64,000 nucleotides of DNA from an uncultured SAR86 cluster bacterium (GCA_902538705.1 CACBGD010000002.1:36485-100484), one strand, 5' to 3'; positions 1 through 9,385 are shown, numbered from the stretch's first letter. Notes: a model not told the origin generated them from the sequence alone. Numbers and translations: made by a program.

Positions 1-902
1 AAAGATGAAGTTTCAATATGTTCAGACAGATCAGAAACTCCAGCATCATAACTTTGCTGAATGTTTGCATAAAAAGTCTCAAAGAAAGTGCTTGAATCAA
101 GAGATGATGTAATAAGTTCATTTACATATGCTTGAAGTGAATAAATTAAAACAAATACTTGTGCATTAGTTTCATAATATTTATTTAAGGCAGAACTCTC
201 ATTAAGACCGGAAATTGGATTTGTGCTATAAATATTTATAGACGAATCTAGATTAAAAAGAGTATTAAGGTCTGTATCTCCATTATTAACATAATCTAAA
301 GACGTAAGGGACGAAATTACCCTAGATTCATTTGATGAAGATTTATGGGATAAAGATAGATTACTAAAAGAAACACCAGATGTATCATCACCACCATCAA
401 ATGAAATGATATCTTGTGGATCATCAGGAAGTTCAAAAACACCTGAACCATCTGATGAAGAGGTTGGCTCACCATCATCAATGGTATAACTTGAATTTAA
501 GTCAAGAACTACATTGGCTCCGGATATACCATTTATGCCAACAACTATTCCTTGTGCATTACCTATAACATTACTTGTGACAGTTCTTGAAGTTTTGCTA
601 CCTGCAGAATTTTGACACGTAAGCGTAAATGACTTTTGGCCAGCAACGGTAAAGGATAAAGTTTCTTCCCCAGATAAAGATTTTGCTCCTGTCCAGTCGC
701 CTGAGGCAGTACATGAAGTTGCGTTAGATGTTGACCAAGTAATTGTTAAATCACCGGAAATATATATTTGAGGTGCAGAGATAGACATTGTAATTGATGC
801 CGATGGAACAGATGGTGTTGAGGGTTCTCCTCCTCCACCTCCACCACCACAGCTAGAGATTACAAGTAAAGAAATTAAAAATATAGATAAACGAAGTTTC
901 AT
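1..902 (-). CDS. Hypothetical exported lipoprotein (3' end outside window)
   Basis: The reading frame opens with ATG at 902-900 and runs without a stop to the window edge, so about 300 residues are visible and the C-terminus is missing. The N-terminus is a lipoprotein signal ending in VISSC, followed by a run of seven glycines and a Ser/Pro linker, typical of a surface-anchored protein. A beta-rich Ig-like stretch with paired cysteines follows (around TSCTASGDWTG), then a segment rich in Asp, Ser and Gly resembling repeat or linker regions of secreted proteins. It lies 46 bp downstream of the GH16 lipoprotein on the same strand, so a shared role at the outer membrane with glucan binding is possible but unproven. 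I do not recognise the family. Confidence 0.75.
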   Translation of the reverse strand, partial: MKLRLSIFLISLLVISSCGGGGGGGEPSTPSVPSASITMSISAPQIYISGDLTITWSTSNATSCTASGDWTGAKSLSGEETLSFTVAGQKSFTLTCQNSAGSKTSRTVTSNVIGNAQGIVVGINGISGANVVLDLNSSYTIDDGEPTSSSDGSGVFELPDDPQDIISFDGGDDTSGVSFSNLSLSHKSSSNESRVISSLTSLDYVNNGDTDLNTLFNLDSSINIYSTNPISGLNESSALNKYYETNAQVFVLIYSLQAYVNELITSSLDSSTFFETFYANIQQSYDAGVSDLSEHIETSS

Positions 903-948
903 CTTAAAGCTATTTTAAGTGAGTTTAATAGAAATAAAAAGGTGATAT

Positions 949-1866
949 CTAAAGTGTCTCATATAAAACCCAATCTATGAGTAATCTTTTGTTGTCTGAG
1001 CAGTTTGCAAGATCATCAAAACTACATAAATCATTATTTTCGACATAGTTTCCTACAAAGTTTCCCCCAACTGCAACATTTAAAATCAAGTAAAAAACTT
1101 CATTAAATGGATAGTTTTCGTCAAATCCTATTTGAGATTTGGTAATCTCAAAAACAGAAATATCATCGTTAAGAAAAAATTTAAGTGAATCTTCCTCCCA
1201 AATTAAAGAAATCGTATGGAATTTCTCATTTAAATTATCATCTTGGGATAGATAATGAGATCCACCCAAGTATTTATGGTTTGATGGGTCACTTCCAAAA
1301 TGAATGGTTGAGAGTATTTCTTGCATATTGTTGCCTCTAATTTCAGCTAAATCTATTTCACCACTTGCAGGCCAACCTCCGTATATAGATTCGCTTGGCA
1401 TCATCCAAATTGCAGGCCACATCCCTACACCCTCAGGTGATCTAAATTTAACAGTAATTTTACCTGGGTAAGTAAAATCAACTTTATTTTTAGTTTCCAA
1501 TTTTCCTGAAGTGTAGTTGAATCCATTTGTGTATTCATTAAGAGGAGTTATTCGAAGACATCCATTTAGAATATAAATATTATTTACACTGTTTGTATAA
1601 TATTGTCTTTCATTATTGCCCCAGCCTGGAATACCATATTCTGCTCCATTCCCAATAATTGAGGTCCAATTATTTGTATAGCTTGTCTCAATAAAATCAT
1701 CCAACCAAATTACTTTATCCAAGGGACCGTCATAATTTGTGCATTCTACGAGTTGATTACTAGATGAAGGTGGCTGATCAACTATTTGATTAATAATTGC
1801 TGAAGAGCCTCCGCTTCCACAACCAGCAATTATAAAGACACAAATTAGAAAATATAATCTAATCAA
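949..1866 (-). CDS. GH16 family beta-glucanase (laminarinase-type), lipoprotein
   Basis: Predicted endo-beta-1,3-glucanase acting on laminarin-like glucans outside the cell. The signal sequence ends in a lipobox at IAGC (Cys16). The GH16 catalytic signature GEIDLAEIRG is present, with Glu170 as likely nucleophile, Asp172 and Glu175 as acid/base. The upstream GMWPAIWMMP substrate-cleft motif (about 148-157) is also typical. At 305 residues it is a single catalytic domain with no extra binding module. Translation appears to start at a TTG codon six bases after the stop of the upstream symporter gene; an in-frame ATG giving a full signal peptide is not available. Linkage specificity within GH16 cannot be fixed from the sequence alone. 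Confidence 0.88.
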   Translation of the reverse strand: MIRLYFLICVFIIAGCGSGGSSAIINQIVDQPPSSSNQLVECTNYDGPLDKVIWLDDFIETSYTNNWTSIIGNGAEYGIPGWGNNERQYYTNSVNNIYILNGCLRITPLNEYTNGFNYTSGKLETKNKVDFTYPGKITVKFRSPEGVGMWPAIWMMPSESIYGGWPASGEIDLAEIRGNNMQEILSTIHFGSDPSNHKYLGGSHYLSQDDNLNEKFHTISLIWEEDSLKFFLNDDISVFEITKSQIGFDENYPFNEVFYLILNVAVGGNFVGNYVENNDLCSFDDLANCSDNKRLLIDWVLYETL

Positions 1867-1871
1867 TTTTT

Positions 1872-3527
1872 CTAACTGTACTCATCAGAAAGCTCCTTCA
1901 CCTCTTTCCTTAAAAAGAATAAAGCTATTAAATTAGGTATCGAAACCAATGCCACACTTACATATGCAATATTCCATACAATTGTTGTATCAATAACAGC
2001 AGCTAAAACAAAGCATAAAACATAAAAATTTCTGTACCAAAAAACCGCTTTTTCGCCAAAAATGTATGCTGTTGATCTATCTCCATAATAACACCAGGTT
2101 ATCGCTGTAGAGAAAGCAAATAAAAGTAAGGAAATTGCTACTAATTTTCCTCCATATTCACCAAATGTGCCTTGAGAAAAAGCCTTTGCAGTTAGCTCAG
2201 CTGAACTTACCAAGGATTTACCCTCAACTACAACGTTTTCAGTAATTTTTCCTTTGGAAATAGTTAATTCTCCTGAAAAAAGATTATTACCTTCTTTAAT
2301 CACAATATCTTCGGCAATTGATCTTGAGTGTAAGACCGTAACTTCTGTTTCTGTCAATCTACCATCTTCGATTTCTATAGTTCCTGAAAATTCATTTACA
2401 TCTGAATCCAATGACTGAACATAGTATGTAAGTTGAGACATATGATCAGGATATTTATATGTTCCATCAATATTTTCTTCATCGCTATATGTACCCTCAA
2501 GAATTACCATATCCGTTTTAGAAAATGTAGTATCGAATTTTTCTGTCCAAACACCACTTGATAGAATCACCAAAGCAGTAACACTACAAACAACAATAGT
2601 ATCTATGAAAGGTTCTAGTATCGAAACAATACCTTGATCTATTGATGTATTTTTTGATGAAGCATGAGCAATTGGTGATGAACCTTGACCTGCTTCATTT
2701 GAGTATAAACCTCTTGCTACTCCATATTTTAAACTCATTGCAAAACTTGCTCCCAAAAATCCACCCACCGCTGCTGATCCAGTAAATACTTGAGCAAATA
2801 TTGCATTAAAGGAAGGAATGATATTTTGGTAGTTTTCTAAAAGTATTACCAAAGCTCCACTAAAATATATTAACCCCATAATTGGAATTATTTTGCTTGC
2901 TACCGATGCAATTCTTTTAATACCGCCAATAATAATTACCCAAAGCAGAGCACCCAAGAATAAGCCAGTGAATATTTTTGGGACTGAAAATTCAGTACTC
3001 ATCACCAGTGCAATATTATTAATTTGAGGCATGTTCCCCGAGCCAATTGCAGTAATCATCATAAGAAAAGCAAAAAGTATTCCAGCCCATTTCATGTTTA
3101 GTGCATGCTCTATGTAATACATTGGACCACCTGAGATGGACCCATCATCCAGTTTTGTTCTATATTTGTGCCCCATAGTCACCTCAACAAACTTGGTAGT
3201 CATTCCAAATATTGCTGTTATCCACATCCAGAAAATTGCTGCAGGACCACCTGTCCATATAGCTAATGCAACTCCTCCAATATTTCCTGTTCCTACCGCA
3301 CCCGACATAGCTGTTGTGAGGGCCTCAAAACCAGAAGTCTCTCCTTCTGCATCATCTTTTTGATTCTTTCCAGAGACTAAATTCCAAGCTTTTCCAAAAA
3401 ATTTAAATTGAGGAAAGCCAAGATAAACGGTAAAAAAAATACCAGTTCCAACTAGCAATATTGGGAACCACCATGAACCACTGAGATATCCATCAAGAGT
3501 TATTAAAAAATCATTAAACTGAACCAT
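1872..3527 (-). CDS. Sodium:alanine/glycine symporter, AGCS family, with large hydrophilic insertion
   Basis: Inner-membrane Na+-coupled amino-acid importer of the AGCS family. Family hallmarks include GTGNIGGVALAIWTGGP (about residues 79-95), the following MTTKF segment, and YSNEAGQGSSPIAH near 275-288. The protein is 551 residues, about 100 longer than common members. The excess is a hydrophilic, beta-rich stretch at about 331-440, between the helix ending ILSSGVW and the one starting LVAISLLLF. It contains two similar segments, SGTIEIEDGRLTE and SGELTISKGKITE. The gene follows grxC by two bases and precedes the GH16 gene by five. The amino acid carried (Ala, Gly or other) is not readable. 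Confidence 0.88.
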   Translation of the reverse strand: MVQFNDFLITLDGYLSGSWWFPILLVGTGIFFTVYLGFPQFKFFGKAWNLVSGKNQKDDAEGETSGFEALTTAMSGAVGTGNIGGVALAIWTGGPAAIFWMWITAIFGMTTKFVEVTMGHKYRTKLDDGSISGGPMYYIEHALNMKWAGILFAFLMMITAIGSGNMPQINNIALVMSTEFSVPKIFTGLFLGALLWVIIIGGIKRIASVASKIIPIMGLIYFSGALVILLENYQNIIPSFNAIFAQVFTGSAAVGGFLGASFAMSLKYGVARGLYSNEAGQGSSPIAHASSKNTSIDQGIVSILEPFIDTIVVCSVTALVILSSGVWTEKFDTTFSKTDMVILEGTYSDEENIDGTYKYPDHMSQLTYYVQSLDSDVNEFSGTIEIEDGRLTETEVTVLHSRSIAEDIVIKEGNNLFSGELTISKGKITENVVVEGKSLVSSAELTAKAFSQGTFGEYGGKLVAISLLLFAFSTAITWCYYGDRSTAYIFGEKAVFWYRNFYVLCFVLAAVIDTTIVWNIAYVSVALVSIPNLIALFFLRKEVKELSDEYS

Positions 3528-3529
3528 AT

Positions 3530-3754
3530 CTATTCCTCAAAAAATTTGACCAAATCTGTGTAACCGCCAATAAGCTTATCATTAATAAAAATTTGTGGCA
3601 TTGTTCTAGCATATTTATTCTTTTCAAGCAGAATATCTATGTTGTTATCGTCTTCTATGTTAATTGATTCATACTCATAACCCTTTTGCTCAATCAAAAC
3701 TTTAGCTCGATCACAATATGAACATCTATATTTAGTAAAAATTAAAAATTTCAT
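3530..3754 (-). CDS. grxC: Glutaredoxin 3
   Basis: Small dithiol glutaredoxin that reduces protein disulfides and glutathionylated proteins with glutathione in the cytoplasm. The active site CSYC is at residues 11-14 (KYRCSYCDRA), the cis-proline motif TMP at 51-53, and the glutathione-contacting GGYTD at 63-67. At 74 residues it is slightly shorter than the usual 80-85. It sits three bases after holB, where many gammaproteobacteria have a TatD-type nuclease gene, and two bases before the symporter. It is probably co-transcribed with both. Confidence 0.9.
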   Translation of the reverse strand: MKFLIFTKYRCSYCDRAKVLIEQKGYEYESINIEDDNNIDILLEKNKYARTMPQIFINDKLIGGYTDLVKFFEE

Positions 3755-3757
3755 AAT

Positions 3758-4669
3758 CTAACAGGGTATTTTTAAGAGTAAATGGTGAAGTGAATATCTT
3801 TGGTTTAAAGAATTTATTTCAAATAAGTTCTCCCTAAAGTTTGATAGTTCGTCTATAAAATCAGAAAGCCTTACAGGATGAGTATTTGAAGCACCTTTCT
3901 TTGATACTGATAAAGCAAAATCTATTATGTAATTTAGTTTTTCATTAAAATCTATATTTAGATCAATAACATCGCTTATCACTTTTCCATCGATTCCTTT
4001 GTTAAATAAAGTATATAAATGATTGTTTAATATTTTTAAGTCTTCAAATAAGCCATCATCAATGAGTTGCGAAACTTGTTTTGGAGTCATGTAACTTGGT
4101 ATTACAGATAAATCATTTTTATTTTGAAAAATGTCCTCTGCCCAGTTATAAAGTTCATCTTGTGAAAGATTATTAAAATGTATTAATTGACATCTGCTAT
4201 AGATTGTTTGATTTAGGCACTTAAATCTATTTGATTGAATAATTATGTAGGTATTTTTAGGTGGTTCTTCTAAAGTTTTTAAAAGAGCATTTTGAGAACT
4301 TATTGTTAGATTTTCAGCCCCATCAATAAAAAGAATCTTATTTTTGCTTAAACCAGACTTTAACATTATAAAGTCAATAGCTTCCCTAATAAAACCTACT
4401 GGGATTTTTTTTGTTTTATTTTTAAGTTTATCCTTATCCACTCTTTGAAAATATGAAATTAGTGTTTCATTGTTTATGCAAAATAAATCTGGATGTGAAT
4501 TATTTTTAATAAGGTTTTGACTATTTTTCTCTTTTAACAAACTATTAATTAAATATTGGCATATTTGATTTTTACCGACTCCCTCCTGACCCTCGACAAT
4601 TAATGCATGTGATAGTTTATTCAAATTGATTGAAGAGATTTTTTTATCAATCCAAGGAAAATTTTTCAT
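3758..4669 (-). CDS. holB: DNA polymerase III delta' subunit
   Basis: Clamp-loader delta' subunit, part of the complex that loads the sliding clamp at primed sites. The AAA+ fold is recognisable from the P-loop region GQEGVGKN (27-34), the Walker B-like FIDGAE (114-119), the KTLEEPPKNTYIII segment (131-144) and the conserved SRC motif (158-160). Two things are unusual. The P-loop ends in Asn instead of Thr/Ser, consistent with delta' not hydrolysing ATP. The four-cysteine zinc module normally placed just before the conserved HPDL appears to be gone, with only a short Lys/Asn-rich loop left. The gene follows tmk by one base, the standard order. Confidence 0.88.
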   Translation of the reverse strand: MKNFPWIDKKISSINLNKLSHALIVEGQEGVGKNQICQYLINSLLKEKNSQNLIKNNSHPDLFCINNETLISYFQRVDKDKLKNKTKKIPVGFIREAIDFIMLKSGLSKNKILFIDGAENLTISSQNALLKTLEEPPKNTYIIIQSNRFKCLNQTIYSRCQLIHFNNLSQDELYNWAEDIFQNKNDLSVIPSYMTPKQVSQLIDDGLFEDLKILNNHLYTLFNKGIDGKVISDVIDLNIDFNEKLNYIIDFALSVSKKGASNTHPVRLSDFIDELSNFRENLFEINSLNQRYSLHHLLLKIPC

Positions 4670-4670
4670 C

Positions 4671-5261
4671 TTATAAGCTTTCTACTAGATTGATAACTTC
4701 CAAACTAATTGTATTTGCTTCTTTTTCCGCATCTATGCACTTTATCCTAGGATATTGATTTGCTAATTCTAAATACCCATTCCTTACATCATTAAAGAAC
4801 TTTAAGCCAGATGACTCAATTCTATCCATAGAGTCTCCTGATTTTCTTTCAAATCCTTTTACTGGATCAATATCTAAGAGAATTGTTAAGTCAGGATCAG
4901 GGGCATTAATAAAAGTTTTTAAAGAGTTGATAAAATCTTTATCAAGATTCCTTCCATATCCCTGATAAGCCATTGATGCATCAAAATATCTATCTAATAA
5001 AATAAAATCAAATTGATTTGATAGGATCTCATTAGCAACCAACTCCGATCTACTTGCATACATTAACAGCAGCTCAGTTTGGCTTGTTAAAGTTATATTG
5101 GCGTCTAATAAAATATTTCTAATTTTCTCACTCGGAATAGTAGATCCTGGCTCACGAAACTTTTTGACAGTTTTTCCAGCATTCAATAAATAATCATGAA
5201 GTAAATCTATTTGTGTAGATTTACCTACTCCCTCAATACCTTCAAAGCTAATAATTTTCAT
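4671..5261 (-). CDS. tmk: Thymidylate kinase
   Basis: Phosphorylates dTMP to dTDP with ATP, an essential step in dTTP synthesis. The P-loop FEGIEGVGKST occupies residues 6-16. REPGST (36-41) is the dTMP-binding motif, and LLDRYFDAS (88-96) carries the DRY signature. The length of 196 residues is slightly short of the usual 205-215. Its ATG overlaps the mltG stop codon (ATGA), so the two are probably translationally coupled. It lies between mltG and holB as in enteric bacteria. Confidence 0.94.
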   Translation of the reverse strand: MKIISFEGIEGVGKSTQIDLLHDYLLNAGKTVKKFREPGSTIPSEKIRNILLDANITLTSQTELLLMYASRSELVANEILSNQFDFILLDRYFDASMAYQGYGRNLDKDFINSLKTFINAPDPDLTILLDIDPVKGFERKSGDSMDRIESSGLKFFNDVRNGYLELANQYPRIKCIDAEKEANTISLEVINLVESL

Positions 5262-6217
5262 TTTTTTTGATAAAGATTTACATATTCTAAATGCTCATTG
5301 TAAGTTTTGCTAAAAATATGTTTACCTTCTCCATCTGCTACAAAAAATAAATATGCATTTGGAGAATTCATTATTGCCGCGTCAAGTGAAGATTTTGTTG
5401 GCATTGAGATGGGTGTTGGCGGAAGGCTTTTAATTACATAGGTATTGTATAAATTACTCTTATCCCTTAAGTCCTTTTTTGTAATATCTCCATTAAAATC
5501 CGGCATTAATCCATAAATTATTGTTGGATCAGCTTGAAGTTTCATTTTTATTTTAAGTCTATTTAAAAACACACCTCCAATTTTCATTTTTTCTTCAAAG
5601 CTTGATGATTCTTTTTCGATTATAGAAGCAAGGATGATTCCTTCGTATTTAGACTTTAGAGGATTATCTATTGGCTTATCTTTCCAAATCATGTCTACAT
5701 AACTTATTAGTTCAGATGATGATTTATTAAGTAGTAAAGACAAATTTGTGTTCTTTTTATAAAAATATGTATCGGGTAAAAGAAGGCCTTCAATTGAATC
5801 ATTTATTAAATTAATACATGAAAAATCCTCACAATCATTATTAAGTTTTAAGGTATTTATATATGAACTTAGATCAAACTTGTTCATCCCATCACTTATA
5901 ACAAATTTATAAGTAATGGTTTCACCTAACTTCATTTTAGTAAGAACTTTAAAGAGACTATCATCTATTAAATACTCTCCTGCTTGGATAGTCCTAAAAT
6001 CAAATAAGTAGATGCCAAGTAAAAATAAGGATTTTTCAAAGAAATTATTAGATTCATATATTCCGTTGTACAAATCTAATATTGAGGAGTTGGGTTTTAC
6101 TTCGTATGTGAATGATTCAATCGTAATTTTATTATTGTAAAAGCTTTTTAATGATCCATAGAGAGTAAATGATGCTAATAGAAAAAAAGCGATTAGTCTT
6201 GGTAGAGATTTTATCAA
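5258..6217 (-). CDS. mltG: Endolytic murein transglycosylase MltG
   Basis: Inner-membrane lytic transglycosylase of the YceG family that cleaves nascent glycan strands and helps set their length. One N-terminal membrane helix (about 8-22) is followed by a periplasmic LysM-like region. The catalytic YceG domain begins near 190 with ASIIEKESSS, where Glu201 or Glu203 corresponds to the catalytic glutamate, then LQADPTIIYG and PPTPISMP. At 319 residues the length is normal. Translation starts at TTG directly after the fabF stop (TAATTG). The pabC gene that usually separates fabF from mltG is absent. Confidence 0.9.
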   Translation of the reverse strand: MIKSLPRLIAFFLLASFTLYGSLKSFYNNKITIESFTYEVKPNSSILDLYNGIYESNNFFEKSLFLLGIYLFDFRTIQAGEYLIDDSLFKVLTKMKLGETITYKFVISDGMNKFDLSSYINTLKLNNDCEDFSCINLINDSIEGLLLPDTYFYKKNTNLSLLLNKSSSELISYVDMIWKDKPIDNPLKSKYEGIILASIIEKESSSFEEKMKIGGVFLNRLKIKMKLQADPTIIYGLMPDFNGDITKKDLRDKSNLYNTYVIKSLPPTPISMPTKSSLDAAIMNSPNAYLFFVADGEGKHIFSKTYNEHLEYVNLYQKK

Positions 6218-7444
6218 TTAGACAGACTTAAAAATAAGAGTTGAGTTAGTTCCACCGAAACCAAATGAATTATTTAATGAAACATCTATTTTCATGTTCC
6301 TAGCTTCTTTAGGAATGAAATCTAAATCACAACCTTCATCAGGATTATTTAAATTAATTGTTGGTGGAGAAATATTATTAACAATAGATAAGATTGAAAA
6401 TATTGATTCTACTGCTCCAGCCGCACCCAAAGTGTGACCTGTCATAGATTTAGTTGAGCTAATTGGTGGAGGTGAATCGAAAATAGATTTAATCGCATTA
6501 CATTCTGCAAGATCGCCCAAAGGTGTTGATGTTGCATGAGCATTTATATAATCAATATCATTTGTTGAAATGCTTGCATCTGATATTGCACGAGAAATTG
6601 ATAAAGAAGCACCAGTTCCGTCTTCTGATGGTGCAGTCATATGATATGCATCAGAACTCATGCCAAAACCAATAACTTCTGCATATATATTCGCTGATCG
6701 ATTTTTGGCATGCTCATATTCTTCTAATACTAGAATTGCTGCTCCATCTGACAATACAAAACCATCACGATCTTTGTCCCATGGTCTACTTGCTGTCTTT
6801 GGATCATCAGATTTACTTAAAGCTCTTGATGCAAGAAAACCTGAAACCCCTAATGGTGTAGTTGCCATTTCAGAGCCTCCTGTTACCATAACATCTGCAT
6901 CTCCATAGGCTATCAATCTTGCGCTAGTTCCAATAGCATGATTACTTGATGCGCACGCGGTCACAATAGATAAATTTGGGCCTGTATATCCTTTGATAAT
7001 ACTTAAGTATCCAGGTGTCATATTTATTATTGATCCAGGAACAAAAAATGGAGATACTCTCTTGAATGACTTTTTGTTAAGAATATCTTTGTTTTTCTCT
7101 ATGCTATCCAAGCCTCCGATACCTGACCCTATATTTAAACCAACTCTATCTTTATCCACATTATTATTATCCAAACCAGCATCTTCTATTGCCTGAATAC
7201 CAGCAGATACTCCATATTGAACAAATGTATCTAAACGTCTTACATCTTTGGAGTCTATATACTGAGTTGGATCAAAATCATGAATTCTTCCACCAACCTT
7301 AACTGGCATATCTTCAAGATCAACTTCATTTTTAGAGATGCCTGAACAACCTTTTATGCAGTTAGACCATGATTCATTAACAGAGTTACCAAGGGGAGAA
7401 ATTAAACCCATTCCAGTAACTACAACTCTTCGAGGAAGTTGCAT
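6218..7444 (-). CDS. fabF: 3-oxoacyl-ACP synthase II
   Basis: Condensing enzyme that elongates acyl-ACP with malonyl-ACP in type II fatty-acid synthesis. The catalytic triad is clear: Cys164 in VTACASSNHA, His303 in NAHATSTPLGD and His337 in GHTLGAAGA. Length is 408 residues, as expected. It follows acpP by eight bases. Because no fabH is present in this cluster, the enzyme that starts chains must be encoded elsewhere or be replaced. Confidence 0.95.
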   Translation of the reverse strand: MQLPRRVVVTGMGLISPLGNSVNESWSNCIKGCSGISKNEVDLEDMPVKVGGRIHDFDPTQYIDSKDVRRLDTFVQYGVSAGIQAIEDAGLDNNNVDKDRVGLNIGSGIGGLDSIEKNKDILNKKSFKRVSPFFVPGSIINMTPGYLSIIKGYTGPNLSIVTACASSNHAIGTSARLIAYGDADVMVTGGSEMATTPLGVSGFLASRALSKSDDPKTASRPWDKDRDGFVLSDGAAILVLEEYEHAKNRSANIYAEVIGFGMSSDAYHMTAPSEDGTGASLSISRAISDASISTNDIDYINAHATSTPLGDLAECNAIKSIFDSPPPISSTKSMTGHTLGAAGAVESIFSILSIVNNISPPTINLNNPDEGCDLDFIPKEARNMKIDVSLNNSFGFGGTNSTLIFKSV

Positions 7445-7452
7445 TTAAGATA

Positions 7453-7692
7453 TTATGAGTTTTCGACTATGTAATCTACAGCTTCTTGAACTGTTGAAAT
7501 TTTTTCAGCATCTTCATCAGCAATTTCAAGATCGAATTCTTCTTCCAAAGCCATCACTAGCTCTACAGTATCAAGAGAGTCAGCACCTAGATCATCGACA
7601 AACGATGAATCAGTTTTTACTTCTGACTCAGCAACACCGAGTTGTTCGCAAACAATTCCAGTAACAGTTTTTTCAATTTCACTTCTTTCCAT
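7453..7692 (-). CDS. acpP: Acyl carrier protein
   Basis: Acidic four-helix carrier of growing acyl chains. Ser39 in [18 protein letters not shown] is the site for the 4'-phosphopantetheine arm. The length of 79 residues is standard. The gene lies between fabG and fabF. The 56-bp gap from fabG holds an inverted repeat, which may allow separate mRNA levels for this usually very abundant protein. Confidence 0.96.
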   Translation of the reverse strand: MERSEIEKTVTGIVCEQLGVAESEVKTDSSFVDDLGADSLDTVELVMALEEEFDLEIADEDAEKISTVQEAVDYIVENS

Positions 7693-7720
7693 AATAGTAC
7701 CTCAATTGAAAGTTTGGATA

Positions 7721-7740
7721 TTTTAACGTGCAAGTTAAAA
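7721..7740 (-). promoter_or_regulatory. Inverted repeat in the fabG-acpP gap
   Basis: TTTTAAC and GTTAAAA form a perfect 7-bp stem around a six-base loop, 29 bases before the acpP start codon. There is no T-tract after it on the coding strand, so it does not look like a terminator. It could be an RNA-processing or mRNA-stabilising hairpin that raises acpP expression relative to fabG, or an operator. The function is inference. Confidence 0.4.
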
Positions 7741-7748
7741 AATACCAA

Positions 7749-8468
7749 CTAATACATAAATAAACCTCCATCAACAGAAATGGTTTGGCCAGTTATGTAA
7801 TTAGCTTCATCAGAAGCAAGAAACAAAATGCATTTTGCTACATCTTCGACAGTACCAAATCTTTTCATTGGAATATTCTTGCTTACCTCAATTTTTTCAT
7901 CATCATTCAAGAAGGTTGTCATATCAGTTTCTATAAAGCCAGGCGCAATAACATTTGATGTAATATTTCTTGATCCAAGCTCTTTAGCTAAAGATCTTGA
8001 GAAACCAACCATTGCTGACTTTGATGAAGAGTAATTTACTTGGCCAGAGTTACCCATAAGGCCAGCAACTGATGAAATATTGATAACTCTTCCAAATTTA
8101 TTTTTTACCATGGGTTTAATAAATGCTTTAGTTACTCTGAATAAGCCATTTAAATTTGTCTCTATAACATCATCCCAATCTTCATCTTTCATTCTCAAAA
8201 ACAATTGATCTTTGGTAATACCTGCATTATTAACGAGCACTGCTGGGAGAAGATCTTTAGACTTAAGGTCTGCAAACAAGTTTTTTATGCTTTCTTTTGA
8301 CATTAGATCTAACTCAACAGAGATAGCGCTATCGTCTCCTATAAGTTCACCTAAATTAAAATTACTTCGTGATGTACCAATTACTTGATATCCGTCTTTA
8401 GAGAAATGTTTAGCAGCTTCTAAACCAATTCCTCGTGAAGCACCCGTAACTAAAACAATTCTACTCAT
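7749..8468 (-). CDS. fabG: 3-oxoacyl-ACP reductase
   Basis: NADPH-dependent short-chain dehydrogenase that reduces 3-oxoacyl-ACP in the elongation cycle. The cofactor motif is GASRGIG at residues 9-15, NNAG at 80-83, and the catalytic set is Ser132/133, Tyr146 and Lys150 (INISSVAG and YSSSK). The C-terminal YITGQTISVDGG is typical of FabG. Length is 239 residues. Its ATG overlaps the fabD stop (ATGA), indicating coupling. Confidence 0.95.
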   Translation of the reverse strand: MSRIVLVTGASRGIGLEAAKHFSKDGYQVIGTSRSNFNLGELIGDDSAISVELDLMSKESIKNLFADLKSKDLLPAVLVNNAGITKDQLFLRMKDEDWDDVIETNLNGLFRVTKAFIKPMVKNKFGRVINISSVAGLMGNSGQVNYSSSKSAMVGFSRSLAKELGSRNITSNVIAPGFIETDMTTFLNDDEKIEVSKNIPMKRFGTVEDVAKCILFLASDEANYITGQTISVDGGLFMY

Positions 8469-9382
8469 ATATTTTGCACCTTATCTCTAAAATTTTGATC
8501 AGCCATATATAGAATACTTGTTAAATCATAACCCTTTGATAAGCCACATAAAATATTTTTTGGACCAATTTCTATTAAACATGAAGCGGAATTAGCAATT
8601 TTTTCCATAGTTTTAGTCCAAAGAACTGGTTGAGTTAATTGATTTAGGAGATTTTGTTTAATTGAAGATAAATCAGTCTCAATCTCACCAGTATGATTTT
8701 GGATGATTGGATATCTTGGAGAAGAAAAAACAATATTTTGGAGAGACTCATTAAATTCATCTGCGGCATCAGTCATTAATCTGGTATGAGATGCAATACT
8801 AACGTTTAATTCTATACATCTTTTTGCACCAATTCCTGGTAGTAAATTACTAGCTATTTCTATACCTTCAATATTTCCAGCAATTACGGTTTGCTTCATA
8901 GAATTATAATTTGCAGAAGCTACGTAAGCTTTTTCATTAGATTCGGTAATTTTTGAACAAACTTCATCGATTATTTTTGAATCAAGACCAAGTATAGCCA
9001 TCATTTTACCTTCTTCAGAGCTTTGCATTAACTTACCTCTGAGATGAGTTATTTTTATGGTATCTTCAAAAGTTATTGAATCTGCAAACATTAAGGCTGA
9101 GTATTCTCCAAGTGAATGACCGGCTATAACTTTGGGATCTGATAAAGATAAATTTTTATATGCTTCTGAAAAAATGGCAGAAGATAAAACCAGGAGCGGT
9201 TGAGTAAAAGAGGTTGCATTTATTTTAGACTCATCCTTTAAAATATTATGAACATCATAACTAAGTATTTCAGATACAATTTCGATCTTTTCATTTATGA
9301 AGGACTGATCAACCAGATCAGCATGAAGCATTTCAGGATGTTGTGAGCCCTGACCAGGGAATACACAAGCTATGGAGCTCAT
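8465..9382 (-). CDS. fabD: Malonyl-CoA:ACP transacylase
   Basis: Transfers malonyl groups from CoA to ACP. The oxyanion motif FPGQGSQ (8-14), the nucleophile elbow GHSLGEYSAL with Ser90, and a later catalytic histidine (ASHTRLM, His199) are all visible. Length is 305 residues. It lies three bases after rpmF; the plsX and fabH genes that separate rpmF and fabD in most gammaproteobacteria are missing. Confidence 0.95.
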   Translation of the reverse strand: MSSIACVFPGQGSQHPEMLHADLVDQSFINEKIEIVSEILSYDVHNILKDESKINATSFTQPLLVLSSAIFSEAYKNLSLSDPKVIAGHSLGEYSALMFADSITFEDTIKITHLRGKLMQSSEEGKMMAILGLDSKIIDEVCSKITESNEKAYVASANYNSMKQTVIAGNIEGIEIASNLLPGIGAKRCIELNVSIASHTRLMTDAADEFNESLQNIVFSSPRYPIIQNHTGEIETDLSSIKQNLLNQLTQPVLWTKTMEKIANSASCLIEIGPKNILCGLSKGYDLTSILYMADQNFRDKVQNI

Positions 9383-9385
9383 TAT

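Noticed and set aside
7455..7664. Frame antisense to acpP
   Set aside because: Composition is low-complexity Gln/His/Leu, a shadow of the acidic acpP codons.
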